DNA of 64,000 nucleotides. Origin: Diplonema papillatum. Lineage: Eukaryota; Euglenozoa; Diplonemea; Diplonemida; Diplonemidae. The first letter of the stretch is position 1, and the number at the start of each line of letters is the position of its first letter. This document shows, piece by piece, positions 43,298 to 52,799 of the stretch. Made by a program: the position numbers and the translations under genes. Under the pieces are notes generated by a model. It had not been told where the DNA came from, did no database searches, and saw nothing but the letters and a program-made list of their open reading frames with translations. Location: positions 33,681 to 97,680 of the forward strand of contig JAPJBO010000861.1 of NCBI GenBank assembly GCA_030068145.1, in the 5' to 3' direction.

Positions 43298-43589
43298 CAG
43301 GGCTTACGCTCCACGTGTGGAACGTGTGGATTTCCACACGTTAATTCTTTTTGGATTTTGTTCCCCCACGTGTGGATCCACAGGTACCACATGTGGATTT
43401 TGATTTATTGGTCCACATGCAGGGGAGTCTAGGCCCACTAGCGGTCAAGGCCGCACAGCCAGGTGTCGCCAAGTCAGTACTATTTTTTTTTGCCGTCGCA
43501 CATGAGGGGAACGGTTTTTTTTCCCCTCGAACCTTAACACGTGGACCACACGTATTTTCTCTGAGACCGAAAACGGAGCGTAAGCCCTG
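43298..43589. mobile_element. MITE of the CAGGGCTTACG hAT-like family with perfect TSD (292 bp)
   Basis: Inverted ends CAGGGCTTACGCTCC are flanked by the exact 8-bp repeat CTCTGTCT (43290-43297 and 43590-43597). The orientation is opposite to the copies at 22 and 35 kb: the CACGTGTGG-rich end comes first and the GTCTCAGAGAAAATACGTG-type end last (as its complement). Confidence 0.85.
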
Positions 43590-43597
43590 CTCTGTCT

Positions 43598-45324
43598 CTA
43601 AACCTTGTTCCTTGGGCTTATTCGGACCGACCGCGTTGCTGCCCTCGAGCCCAGCTTACAAGATAGGAAAACGGTGAACCAAACGACCAGTCGACATGCG
43701 CTACTTAGGGCGAAGATACAATATCCTGTGGTCTGTGTTGTGGTTGTGCTTGACCAACTGGTCCCCCGCTCGCACGCCAGGTCCACCTTTCGGTTGATGT
43801 TTGACCAGAAGTGTTTTAACTTCGTTTACGAAGTTCTTGATCCCTCTCTCTCTCTCTCTCTCTCTCTTTTCTTGCAAACTTATTTAAGCACCTTCGGTGC
43901 GTCAAGGGGGTCGAGTGAGGACCTGAAGAGAGACAAGGAGGACAAGCCTGAGTGTTTGGAGTCCGCTTGCTTCAGAAGCAAGATTGGAAGGGGACGATTC
44001 GGAATTGAAGAACAACGCAGGCAATTCCTCCCTCTCTTCCTCGTTCCCGACCTCGCTCCCCGCGATCGTTTTTGCGTTACTCGCCCTGTCGTGCCGAAGA
44101 GTGAAGGTCCGAACGAGACATCCCTCTCTCTCTCTCTCTCTCTCTCCCTCTCACCCTTGCAACCTTAAACGTCATCATATTTTCCTTTCCTCCCCCCCCA
44201 GGGCCCCCGCGCCTCTGATGAGACAGGTTTGAACGAATTCTTTCGATGCAGCTCTCCCTCCCCCAGTAAGATTTTCCCCGCGTGATCAGCGGCCGCATTA
44301 CACACCATATTTGACGGAAAACATGCGGACCCGTGTCTAGGATGTGAGATTCCTGACCCCCAATGAAAGATTTAGTAGGTTGCCTCGGGCTTGATGTCTA
44401 ACAACGGTGCAATCCACGTCATAGTATGCTGTATGCGTCCTCTGCACCGCACTGGCACGACTTCGCGGACTGTGCTTCAACTGATGCAACTCTGGCTTGT
44501 ACAGTTGTGGTACTGTATTTTGGCAGAGTGAGGCTCTCAAATCACACTTGCATCAGTTGTGAACCACGCGCATTTAACCGAGGTCTAGAACTTGGCATTC
44601 TTCTTCCAGAGTTGGGGGGTACCAACTGGAAGGTTAAGAACACGAAAGGTTTGGACCTACTTGTTCTCATCAGCTATCGAAAGCCCTGCCCCTGCCCCAA
44701 CATCATTCACGTGGGGTGACTCTCCGGTTGATCATTAACGCTACCGAAGCTGAGTGACAACTTGGCTAACAGAGCCACAGAATAAGTGCAAAAAGAAAAG
44801 GCATTGCCAATGGAAAAAAATAATAATCAAAAAGGCCCTTTACCTCTTTCCCCATTTGCCTCTTTTGCGCCATTGCGAAAGACTAGGGGGTGCTTGTGAA
44901 TGCTTCACCATCGGTGCAGGAAGAGTTTTGGTAAGTTGAAGCAGAAGTGAGTTGGACAGAAGTCGTCAGAGCAAAGGGGCGAAGAACACAAAGCGACAAA
45001 GTGACCGTAGACTGTACATGGCAGCTGTACTTGTAGTCGTGGTCGTAGTTCAAAGTCGATGGCAAACCCGGCCGTAGCCGAGTGGTGGGGACACAAGTCT
45101 GGAAGCAGAACGGAGCGGCTTGCCGGGCGGCATGTCGTTCTGTCAGTGGAAGACGCAAGCTGTTGTTGTCAGTCCGTGACGCTCGTTGCTTTGCGTTGGG
45201 CAATTTCGTCGATACGTGTCATACGTGTCACTCAGGTGGCAGTACCTTCACGTTCATACCGCGCCGGGGTCTAGGCGCTTGCACTCATTCGCTTCATCGT
45301 CTTCGCCGCTGTCCCTGTGCGGCG
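43598..45324. other. Unannotated stretch
   Basis: CT microsatellites lie at 43843-43868 and 44122-44150. No gene, RNA or repeat family is recognised. Confidence 0.35.
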
Positions 45325-45462
45325 CCAAGCCCCAAGGTTCGCCACGCCTTGATGCTTTAGTTTGGGAAATCGGTAGCCACTTGACCCGTAGGCCCGTGGC
45401 TCTGCAGTACCGCCGAACACGTGAAGCTTGGCTCCCCTGTAGCAGGCTTTCCCTGGTACCTG
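45325..45462. repeat. Dispersed repeat family E, copy 3
   Basis: See 22340 and 28085. It lies ~440 bp before the start codon of the large membrane-protein gene. Confidence 0.75.
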
Positions 45463-45603
45463 TCAACAAACAGGCAAAAAGAAAATTACTTGCGCGAATA
45501 GAGGGCTCACAATCGGCCATCGACGACGTGAATGCGTCAACGCAAAAGCTTGAAGTAAGTTCAGTTGAGCGAAAGGGCTCGTCGCTTTCTGTCCAACAGA
45601 CCT

Positions 45604-45870
45604 GAACAAGGAACCGTGCAACACCTAAGAAGAAGGAGAAGGAGAAGGAGAAGAAGAAGTCCGGGTTGCAGCGAAACAAGGAACTGTGCCACCTGCTCAA
45701 AGAAGAAGAAGAAAGAGAAGAAGAAGTCCGGGTTGCATCGAAAGAAGGAACTGTGCCACCTGCTCAAAAAAGAAGAAGAGAAGGAGAAGAAGTCCGGGTT
45801 GCATCGAAGCAAGGAACTGTGCCACACCTGCTCAAAGAAGAAGAAGAAAGAGAAGAAGAAGGAAGGTCGC
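45604..45870 (+). repeat. ~65-bp minisatellite, four units, upstream of the membrane-protein gene
   Basis: Units combine AAGGAACTGTGCCACCTGCT, an AAG/GAA-rich run and GTCCGGGTTGCATCGAA. The frame of the downstream gene happens to stay open through it back to 45565, giving a Lys/Glu-rich stretch that I judge to be 5' untranslated. Confidence 0.8.
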
Positions 45871-45897
45871 AACCGGCGCAGCCACGAATCCCGCACG

Positions 45898-48800
45898 ATG
45901 CGGGCGCTTTTCGCAGCCTGCCTGTCCGCCGCACTGGCCCCCAGCAGCAGCAGCAGCAGCACCGCCGCGTGCGAGCTCTTCGCGTTCGAGAAGGAAGCGG
46001 TGCTCGGCCTGCACCGCCTGGCCGCGAACCGCGCTGCCCCTTTCCCCCCCGGACCCCCGAGCCCTGCCGGCTGCGGCGCGGCGGCGACGGCCGCCGCCGG
46101 CCGCGTGACCGTGGCCGTGGCGGGGGCCCCGACGCAGCCCGTGACCCGCTTGTACGCCGAAGACCAGCACGGTGAAGTAGTGGCCTTCGGCCGCTTTTCG
46201 ACCGGCGGCCCCGCAAGCGCCCTGGTGTTCACGCCGACGCCGGGCGCCACCGCGGTGACGCCGTTTGCCTTCTGCGAGGGCCTCGGCCTCTTCGCCGGCG
46301 CGCCCCTGCAGCTGGCCGTCCCCGCGGCCGGCCAAGGGGGTGGGTCTCCGCTCCCTTGCGCGTTTGACCCCTGCTTTCCAGGTGGAGCTGGCGGGTTTAA
46401 GGAGGAGATGCTCTCGTGGCACACCGCATTGACCGGGGCGAGTGCCCCGTGGCCGTCGAGCACCCAGCACGATCTCGGCGCGCTGGCGGGCTTCGACGGG
46501 AATTCGACGGTGCGGTACGAGGTGCCGGATGGGATGCTGCCGGGGGTGCTTGCGAATGGGTCCTTCCGCGTCGGATACGTCGCAGCGGCTTGCGTGTACG
46601 AATCGGGCGGCGGCGGCGGCGGCGGCGGCGTGGTGGCTGCCAAGTACTTCACGCCCGGAAGCGGCGGGTTGCTGGAGTTTTACGCACCGGCCACCGGGTC
46701 CCTGACCCTCCTCGTCCTCCACACGACTCTCGGGGCGGTGGAAGCCGCGCCGTTTGCGGTGCCCAGTCAGGGGCTTCGGGGGGCCGGCGACTTATTTAGG
46801 AACCCGCCGCCAGACCCGTGTCCGCACGCCGTGCACGCCGTGCTCGTGTGTTACCGGTTCGAAGCGGTGCGCGCGGAGGCGCGGCGGCGGCACCGCGAAA
46901 TCGCGGGCATGCAGCCGCCGCTGGAACCAGCCGCCAGCCCCGGCCTCCCGCTCGGCTTCGCCGTGTCCCTCGCGGCGGCGGCCGGCGACAGGCTCGTGTT
47001 GTCCGCCGCGTTTCCCAACGCTTCCGCGGCTCCCGAAGCGGCGTTCGTGATGGACGCGGCGCGGAACGTCGTGCTGGCTGGTACCCGTCTGCCCCCCCCG
47101 GCCGCCACCACCGCCGCCGGCTCTTCCTTTGCTTTTCCCGCCCTCCGGGCGGCGGGCGTGGCCACGGCGCGGCCGTACGCGTTGTTCCCGTCCGTCGGCC
47201 TCGCCGCCGGCGCGAACTTCTCGGTCCCCGCCGCCGCCGCCCGCGGCACCCCGCCCCCTTGCGACGAAGCCGCCGTCGAGTCCTGCGGGGGCATTCCCCG
47301 GCTCGCGGGCGATCTCGGCGGCTTCAAGATCCCGGCCGCGCCAACGCGCAACGACACCCCGAAATACGCGGGTCCTTGCGCCGGGGGGAACGACCCCTCC
47401 GCTGCCGTCCAGTCGGCTGCGCTCGCCAGGCAACACGGCGCCGCGTTTGCCCCGGGGGCGAACGCGGCGCGGGAGCCGAGCCTGTCGGTCGAAGGGATCG
47501 TCGGGGTGGTCGTCACGGAAGCGGAAGCCCCCAGCGGCGGCGCCTTCGTGGATGCCCTGTACGTGGCCGACCAGAACGCGGCCGTCGTGGCGGCTGGCGT
47601 GTTCGATCCACCGCCGTACGTCGCCGGCGCGCCAGGTCTCGCCTTCCTGGTGCCGTTTGGCGCCGAAAAGCTGACAGCCTTCGCGCTGTGGAACACGCAC
47701 GGGTTGTACCGGTCAATCGAGGTCAACGTAACCCACCGCGACCTCCCGCCGGCCGCGGCGCCGCGGCGCTGCGGGCTGCTGGTGAGGGGCGCCGGCAACG
47801 GCGCGCGGTTCCCAGGGTGCCCTTCGTGGGAGCTCGAAAAAGAGGCGGTGCTTGCCCGCCACGCGCTCGTCTCGGCGCCGCCGCACCTTCCGTTTTCCGC
47901 GCCGGGCGGCGGCGGCGGCGGCGGCGCGGATACCCCTGTTTTGAAGGTGTCCGCCGCCGACCCGGCTGCCGCGACCATCTCCGTCGAATCCGACCCACCG
48001 GCGGGTGCTCCGTCCCCGCGCCCCGCCAGCGTGCACTACACCACGCACCTGTTCGTCGAGAACGAGTGCGGTGTCGTCGTCGCAATGGCGAAGCTGCTGC
48101 CGTCGTCGCCGACCCGCAACGTCACCTTCGCGGTACCCCCCGGGACCCGGGAGCTCGTGCCCTACGCGATGTGCAACGTGCACGGGCTGCACCGTGGCGC
48201 GGCGGTGGCCGTCGAAAAAAAACCCGCCGGGGGAGATAGCGCCGCGGGGGGGGGCGCGGCGCAGCCGCCGGGGGGCTGCGGGTACCCGGAGTGTTTCAGA
48301 CCGCGGGACGGGGACGCCGGCGGCAATGGGACGTGCCCCGTGTTCGACGCCCTGCGGGCAGACGCGGCGGTGTGGCAGGCGCAGCTGACGGGGAGGGCTG
48401 GGGGCGAGCCTGGGGTTGCAGGCGTGGCGGATGGGTACTGGCTGCGCGCGGCGCAGGTGGGAACGCGGCTGGAAGTGAGTATCGGCGGAGACGGCGGGGG
48501 GGGTGCGGCCGGGCGCGCGTTCAACGGGGGTCCCGCCGGCGATGTCGTCGCGGTGTTCTTCGAGGAAACCGAGGCGCCGAACGCCGTTCTTTCCGTCGTG
48601 GCACCAGACCCGTATTTGGGGTTCCCGATCCAAGCCGCGTTCGAGATCCCTGAGCGGGCAAACGGATCCATCACGGTCACGCTTCTCTCCACCCGGCACG
48701 GGTTGCTGTCCTTCGCGCCGCCTGTTGCAGTCGATCCTGTCCCTTCGGCCGCGACGCAGCCGATCTGCAGCGTGCCCGCCTGCGGCGGGGTCCCGACGCC

Positions 48801-49828
48801 GCCGCGCTGTCGCGCCTTCGCCCTCCGCGCAGCGGAGATGCGCCGCCGGCAGAACGACAGCGCCGCCTTCCCCCCTGAGCAGACGCCGTTCGGGCGGCTG
48901 CACTCACCATTCGCGGCGCTCTCCGCCGACGGCCGCACGGTCACTATCACCGTCGGAAAGCACCCGGGGGACGCGGCGGCCCCGGGGCACCCGACGGTTG
49001 CCAGCGTCGACCCGGCCGCTGTGCACTTCATCCAGAGCATCTACGCGACGGACAGCGCGGGCGGCGCGATCCTCGCGATGGCCGAGCACTTCGCGGCGGC
49101 CAGCGAGCCAGCGCTCGTCTTCGAGGTGCCCGCCGGCGTCCGGTCGGTCACGCCGTTTGCCTTCTGCAACCGGCACGGGCTTTTTTCCGGCGCCCCGCTG
49201 CCGGTGCGGGCGCACTGGGACGCGCAACCCGCAGCGTGCCAGTTCTCCGGCTGCGGCGGCGGGCCCGCGGCCGCCGGCGCGGCGCGCTGCGAATTGTTCG
49301 ACGTGCTCGAGGCCGATGCGCAGCGGAGGCACAACGGGCGCGCGGCGAAGGCCGCCGGGGGGGGGCTCGTAGTCTCGGAGGATGGGTTGGGCGGAGTGGT
49401 GACCGTGGCGGTTGACCGGCGGGGGAGCGCGGGTCTACCGTGGGTTGCGACGCCAGATCCCGCGGCGCTGCAGTACGTCGAGTACATCTACGTCAAGGAC
49501 GCGGACACGCTGGAAACAATTGCAGCGGCCTCGTTCAACCCAACGGACCCGCAGCCGTCGATCGCCTTCCGGCCCCTCAACGCAACCAAGGCCCTCCTCC
49601 CCTTCGTCTACCACAACCGGGAGGGTTTCCTCGAGTTCCCCGTCCACACCATCCGCAACGCAACGCTCTCCGACGAGCTGCCGGATGAGCCGCTGTGCGC
49701 GCTGTACGCCTGCGGTGGCCGGGCGGCGTGTCCGGAGCTCGTAGACCGGCGCCGCGAAATGCGGGCGCGGGACGCATACCTCCGCGCACAATGCGAGGTG
49801 GCTTGCCACCGCGAATCGAAGAGGGCAG
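45898..49828 (+). CDS. Tandem superoxide-reductase-like repeat membrane protein, exon 1
   Basis: The start at ATG 45898 gives a signal peptide (MRALFAACLSAALA); the open frame runs further upstream only through a minisatellite. The mature part is about nine units of ~150 aa. Each has a Cys-rich helical lead (CELFDVLEADAQRRH, CRAFALRAAEMRRR, CPSWELEKEAVLARH), then beta-rich sequence with a Y/F-V-x-D motif, F-x-V-P and a closing VTPFAFCNRHGLFSG-type motif. The closing C-N-x-H-G, preceded by H-P and V-H-F/Y, resembles the iron site of desulfoferrodoxin/superoxide reductase. Unit 7 has all five ligands (His1002, His1031, His1043, Cys1090, His1093); unit 5 has four; others have lost most. Very GC-rich, Ala/Pro/Gly-rich codons. 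Exon 1 probably ends at GCAG|GTGGTC. Function would be surface iron binding or superoxide removal, inferred only. Confidence 0.7.
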
Positions 49829-50112
49829 GTGGTCCGCCACCAAAGATGATACAGCCCTGATAAAATAGAGTGAAACCTGTTTGTGTCTTTGTGGTGAACC
49901 GTTTTGCTTCGCTGGGGTGAATAAGAGAAAAGGGGCTTGAGGACGGACGCAAGCGCGGGGCCCCAGCAACACAGAACACCGTCCTCATCCGCTTGCTTCC
50001 CGTTCGCTTCCCATTTGCTTGATTTTTATTTACTTATGGTGTTCTGTGTCCCTACCTGCCTTGTCTCTCGAGAGCCCCTTAAAAAAAAAAAAAAAAAAAA
50101 AGAAGTGAATAG
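49829..50112 (+). other. Probable 284-bp intron with poly-A before the acceptor
   Basis: Joining GCAG|GTGGTC (49828/49829) to AATAG|CGGCG (50112/50113) keeps phase and links the unit-9 lead to the unit-9 beta part. The intron is AT-richer than the exons. Unusually, the acceptor is preceded by an A run (50080-50101) and not a pyrimidine tract. A 12-bp inverted pair (ACACAGAACACC at 49969 and its complement at 50038) lies inside. An alternative in-phase choice is donor 49797/49798 with acceptor 50132/50133. Confidence 0.5.
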
Positions 50113-50729
50113 CGGCGAGGCCGCCGCCGGAGGCGTCGCTCGCGGCCGACGCGGGCGGCGTCGTGCACCTGGCGGCGGCCGGCCGGGTGGAGGCCGGGGG
50201 CGCGGCGTTGGACGGCGCCGCGCCGCCGCCGTCGCACGACGCCTGCGCGCTGTATGCGGTCGATCAGAGCGGGGAGATCCTCGCGGCCGGCGGGCTCACG
50301 GCCGCCGAAAAGCGACTGTCGGTGACGGACCAGTTCGCGATCTCGTTCGAGGTGCCGTCGGGGACCACCTCCGTGACGGTGTTTTCATACTACTCCGGGC
50401 TCGGCATCACCGAGGGCCCGACACTCGCCGTCCGCGGAGCATCCGGCGGCAGCCAGTGCCTGTTGCCAGCGGCCACCGCCGCTTCGAGCGCCGGCGGGGG
50501 GAAAGTGACATTCCTGGCTTACATCTTCGGGTTCGTCGCGGTGCTGGTGGGCGTGGCGGTGCCGTGGCGGCTGCACAGGCGGGGCGCCGGGCCGACCTTT
50601 TCGGCGGAGATCGCGGAGAGCATCGCGTCCGACGACTTGTTCGAGATGACGACAGCTTCCATGGCGTCCAAGGCAACCGCCAACTTGATCGAGGTGACGG
50701 AATTTCGAGTGAAGGAAAAACGGCCGTAG
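50113..50729 (+). CDS. Tandem superoxide-reductase-like repeat membrane protein, exon 2 (last unit, TM, tail)
   Basis: The frame continues unit 9: ACALYAVDQSGEILAAGG, then FEVPSGTTSVTVFSYYSGLG, matching the other units but with all metal ligands lost. Next comes a ~23-residue hydrophobic segment, VTFLAYIFGFVAVLVGVAVP (about residues 1442-1464 of the joined protein), followed by basic WRLHRRG and a ~50-residue cytoplasmic tail ending KEKRP. No ATG starts this frame sensibly, and it has no signal peptide, so it is an exon and not a gene of its own. With exon 1 the protein is about 1515 aa, a type I membrane protein whose repeats face outside or into the lumen. Confidence 0.7.
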
Positions 50730-52734
50730 CCGGAAGGCAGCAGATTTCACAACCGAAAATTTCTGTGCGTGCCGTGTCGTTCTTCAGACGTCGCAGTGTT
50801 ACTCCGTGCGCGGCATCACCGACGGCCCGACCAAAACGCATCCTGCGGTGATCAGTGCCTGCTGCCGCGGTGGCAGCTTCGATGCCAACCGCCAACTCAT
50901 CATGGTATTGGAATTCTGAAGTGAAGCCCGCAAGGGTGGCAAGCCACAGCAGCCAGGTGACATCGGGGGTTACATTTTTATCGACAGTACAATGACGAGT
51001 ACAACCTGCGACAAGTAGGTACTTGTCATTATGCCTACTCGTATGAAAAGTACTGGGAGGAATCTCTCTCCAGCTCACCTACCAAGTTGCTGACTATGAG
51101 GTGGATAAGTAACGAAACCTGATGCGGGTGAGTCACGACACGCTTGTATTGTGGGATTAGGTCACCTGAGCAATTAAACTCTTGGAAGGTTTATTGCACG
51201 CAATCTGCTGGAGGGTGGGCGGCAAAGAAGTTTCAATAAACATCATGTCGGCGAACTCGGCTTCAGTCAACACTCACTGTGGAAGAGCTTGAATGAGAAA
51301 TGAGAGAAGGACACGCTGTACAACGGTGCAAGTGGAGGGTTCTCTTCTTTGATCTTCCGATGAAAATGTCATGCTCGGAGAGTATGTATTGGCCATCAAG
51401 TTTTAGTTGCCCCACGTGACTCTTTTCTCTTACAACGCTCCAGTCCCGCCAGACTTCTTGACCTTGTTTGCCTGCAGAAACAGATCCCTCAACCAGCTAC
51501 AACGGCTGGTTGCTTCCTCCAGTTCCCTTTCGAACTTCTTCTCTCTGACTTACGTTTCTGTATCAAGATAGCAATGACACTCTTTTCAGCCATGACGACA
51601 GGTTCGATTTCAGCAGCTCGATCGACCTGGAGATGTGACAGACCGTTCTAAAGAAGAACAAAATACACCATCAATCAACAATTCGGGCCAAGCCCTTCGA
51701 AGAACAGCGAAGAGGTGATACCACAACGGTACTTTGGATACCCTGCGGGTGAACAGACACCCGTATGTAGGTTCGTCAAGCCCAGCTGATTCCCTCAGAA
51801 ATCTGTGAGACCTCTTCGCTCTCACTGTGTTTACCCGCCACCCACAGTTTCCAACGCAAAAACCCCTTTGCTTACCGTCCTGCTTTTTCGTCGTACTATT
51901 CACCTAATTAGTACGACTGCCTAAATAGTACGAGGGGGGGGGCTTTAGGGTAGACTATTTTTTTTTTTAGCCACATGCAGTGTGTGAGGAAACTGAACCG
52001 CTCAAGTAGGACCTTCTGATCATGATCATTTGCCAAATTTGCCACCTGAAACCACGTCCAGGATTTGGGCTCAGGGTAGTGCGGTCAACGAAAACTCTAG
52101 TTTCCCTTTCTACTACTCTCGCGGTGTACGGTTTTTTGTGTCCGCGTTGGCGCGCGTGAATTTTTTTGAGGAATGCCTTGGCGCTTCACTTGCTGAGTTC
52201 ATCATGAACTGCGCTACTGCGCTTCGCTTGCGCTTCACTTGATCGTTGCATTTCTCAGAATGCTTCTGAAACCCACTCATTGCAACAAAGAAAGGGGAAG
52301 AAGAAACAGGGTTTCACGTACGATGGGGTAACCCCCTGAGGTAGCCACTGATTTTGTGAGTGAACAGGCTAGCCCAGGAAGTCACGGGGGACGGAGGGTG
52401 GGAACCCAGCTCCCCTGGACCTCGCGGATACCGCGGACTGATAGGATAGCAAGCAGCGAATACCAGGATGTGGGTGGGTGGGAATTTTAGACTTTGTGTT
52501 GCTAAAACCCCAATGACCTGCTGTTTGGTCGTTACGCTGAAACATTCCCACGATGAATCGTAAAAATCCCGGAAAAAAAGGATAGAGAAAACCGATAGTT
52601 TGGTACCGTGGTCCAGGCCACAACTCGCCACAATATGCCTATGTTGTGGCAAAGTTGTGGCCGACAAAAAGAACCCACTAAAATTCCTCTCTAAAGCATA
52701 TCGGTATCAGCTTTGAAAGATCCTAATCGACAAA
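50730..52734. other. Unannotated stretch
   Basis: About 2 kb downstream of the membrane-protein gene with no recognised gene. A lone TAAATAGTACGAG-GGGGG end (51923-51948) relates to the element at 31709-32542. The adjoining 51966-52043 is an inverted copy of 28500-28580. A family H tail is at 52735-52793. Confidence 0.4.
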
Positions 52735-52799
52735 GGTCACCCGGTGACTCTGAAATCCCGGATTCTCAAGCGAACTATAACTTTAAAATCCGACAAAGG

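Noticed and set aside
45065..45110. tRNA-like string (GTAGCCGAGTGGTGG)
   Set aside because: No matching acceptor stem or T-loop within tRNA distance.
45565..45897. Upstream in-frame extension (111 codons) of the large membrane protein
   Set aside because: It translates a minisatellite into Lys/Glu-rich repeats and would bury the signal peptide.
45561..49487. Several long minus-strand and alternative-frame open stretches opposite the 45.9-49.8 kb gene
   Set aside because: Very high GC removes stop codons in all frames. Only the plus frame shows repeated domains, a signal peptide and a TM helix.
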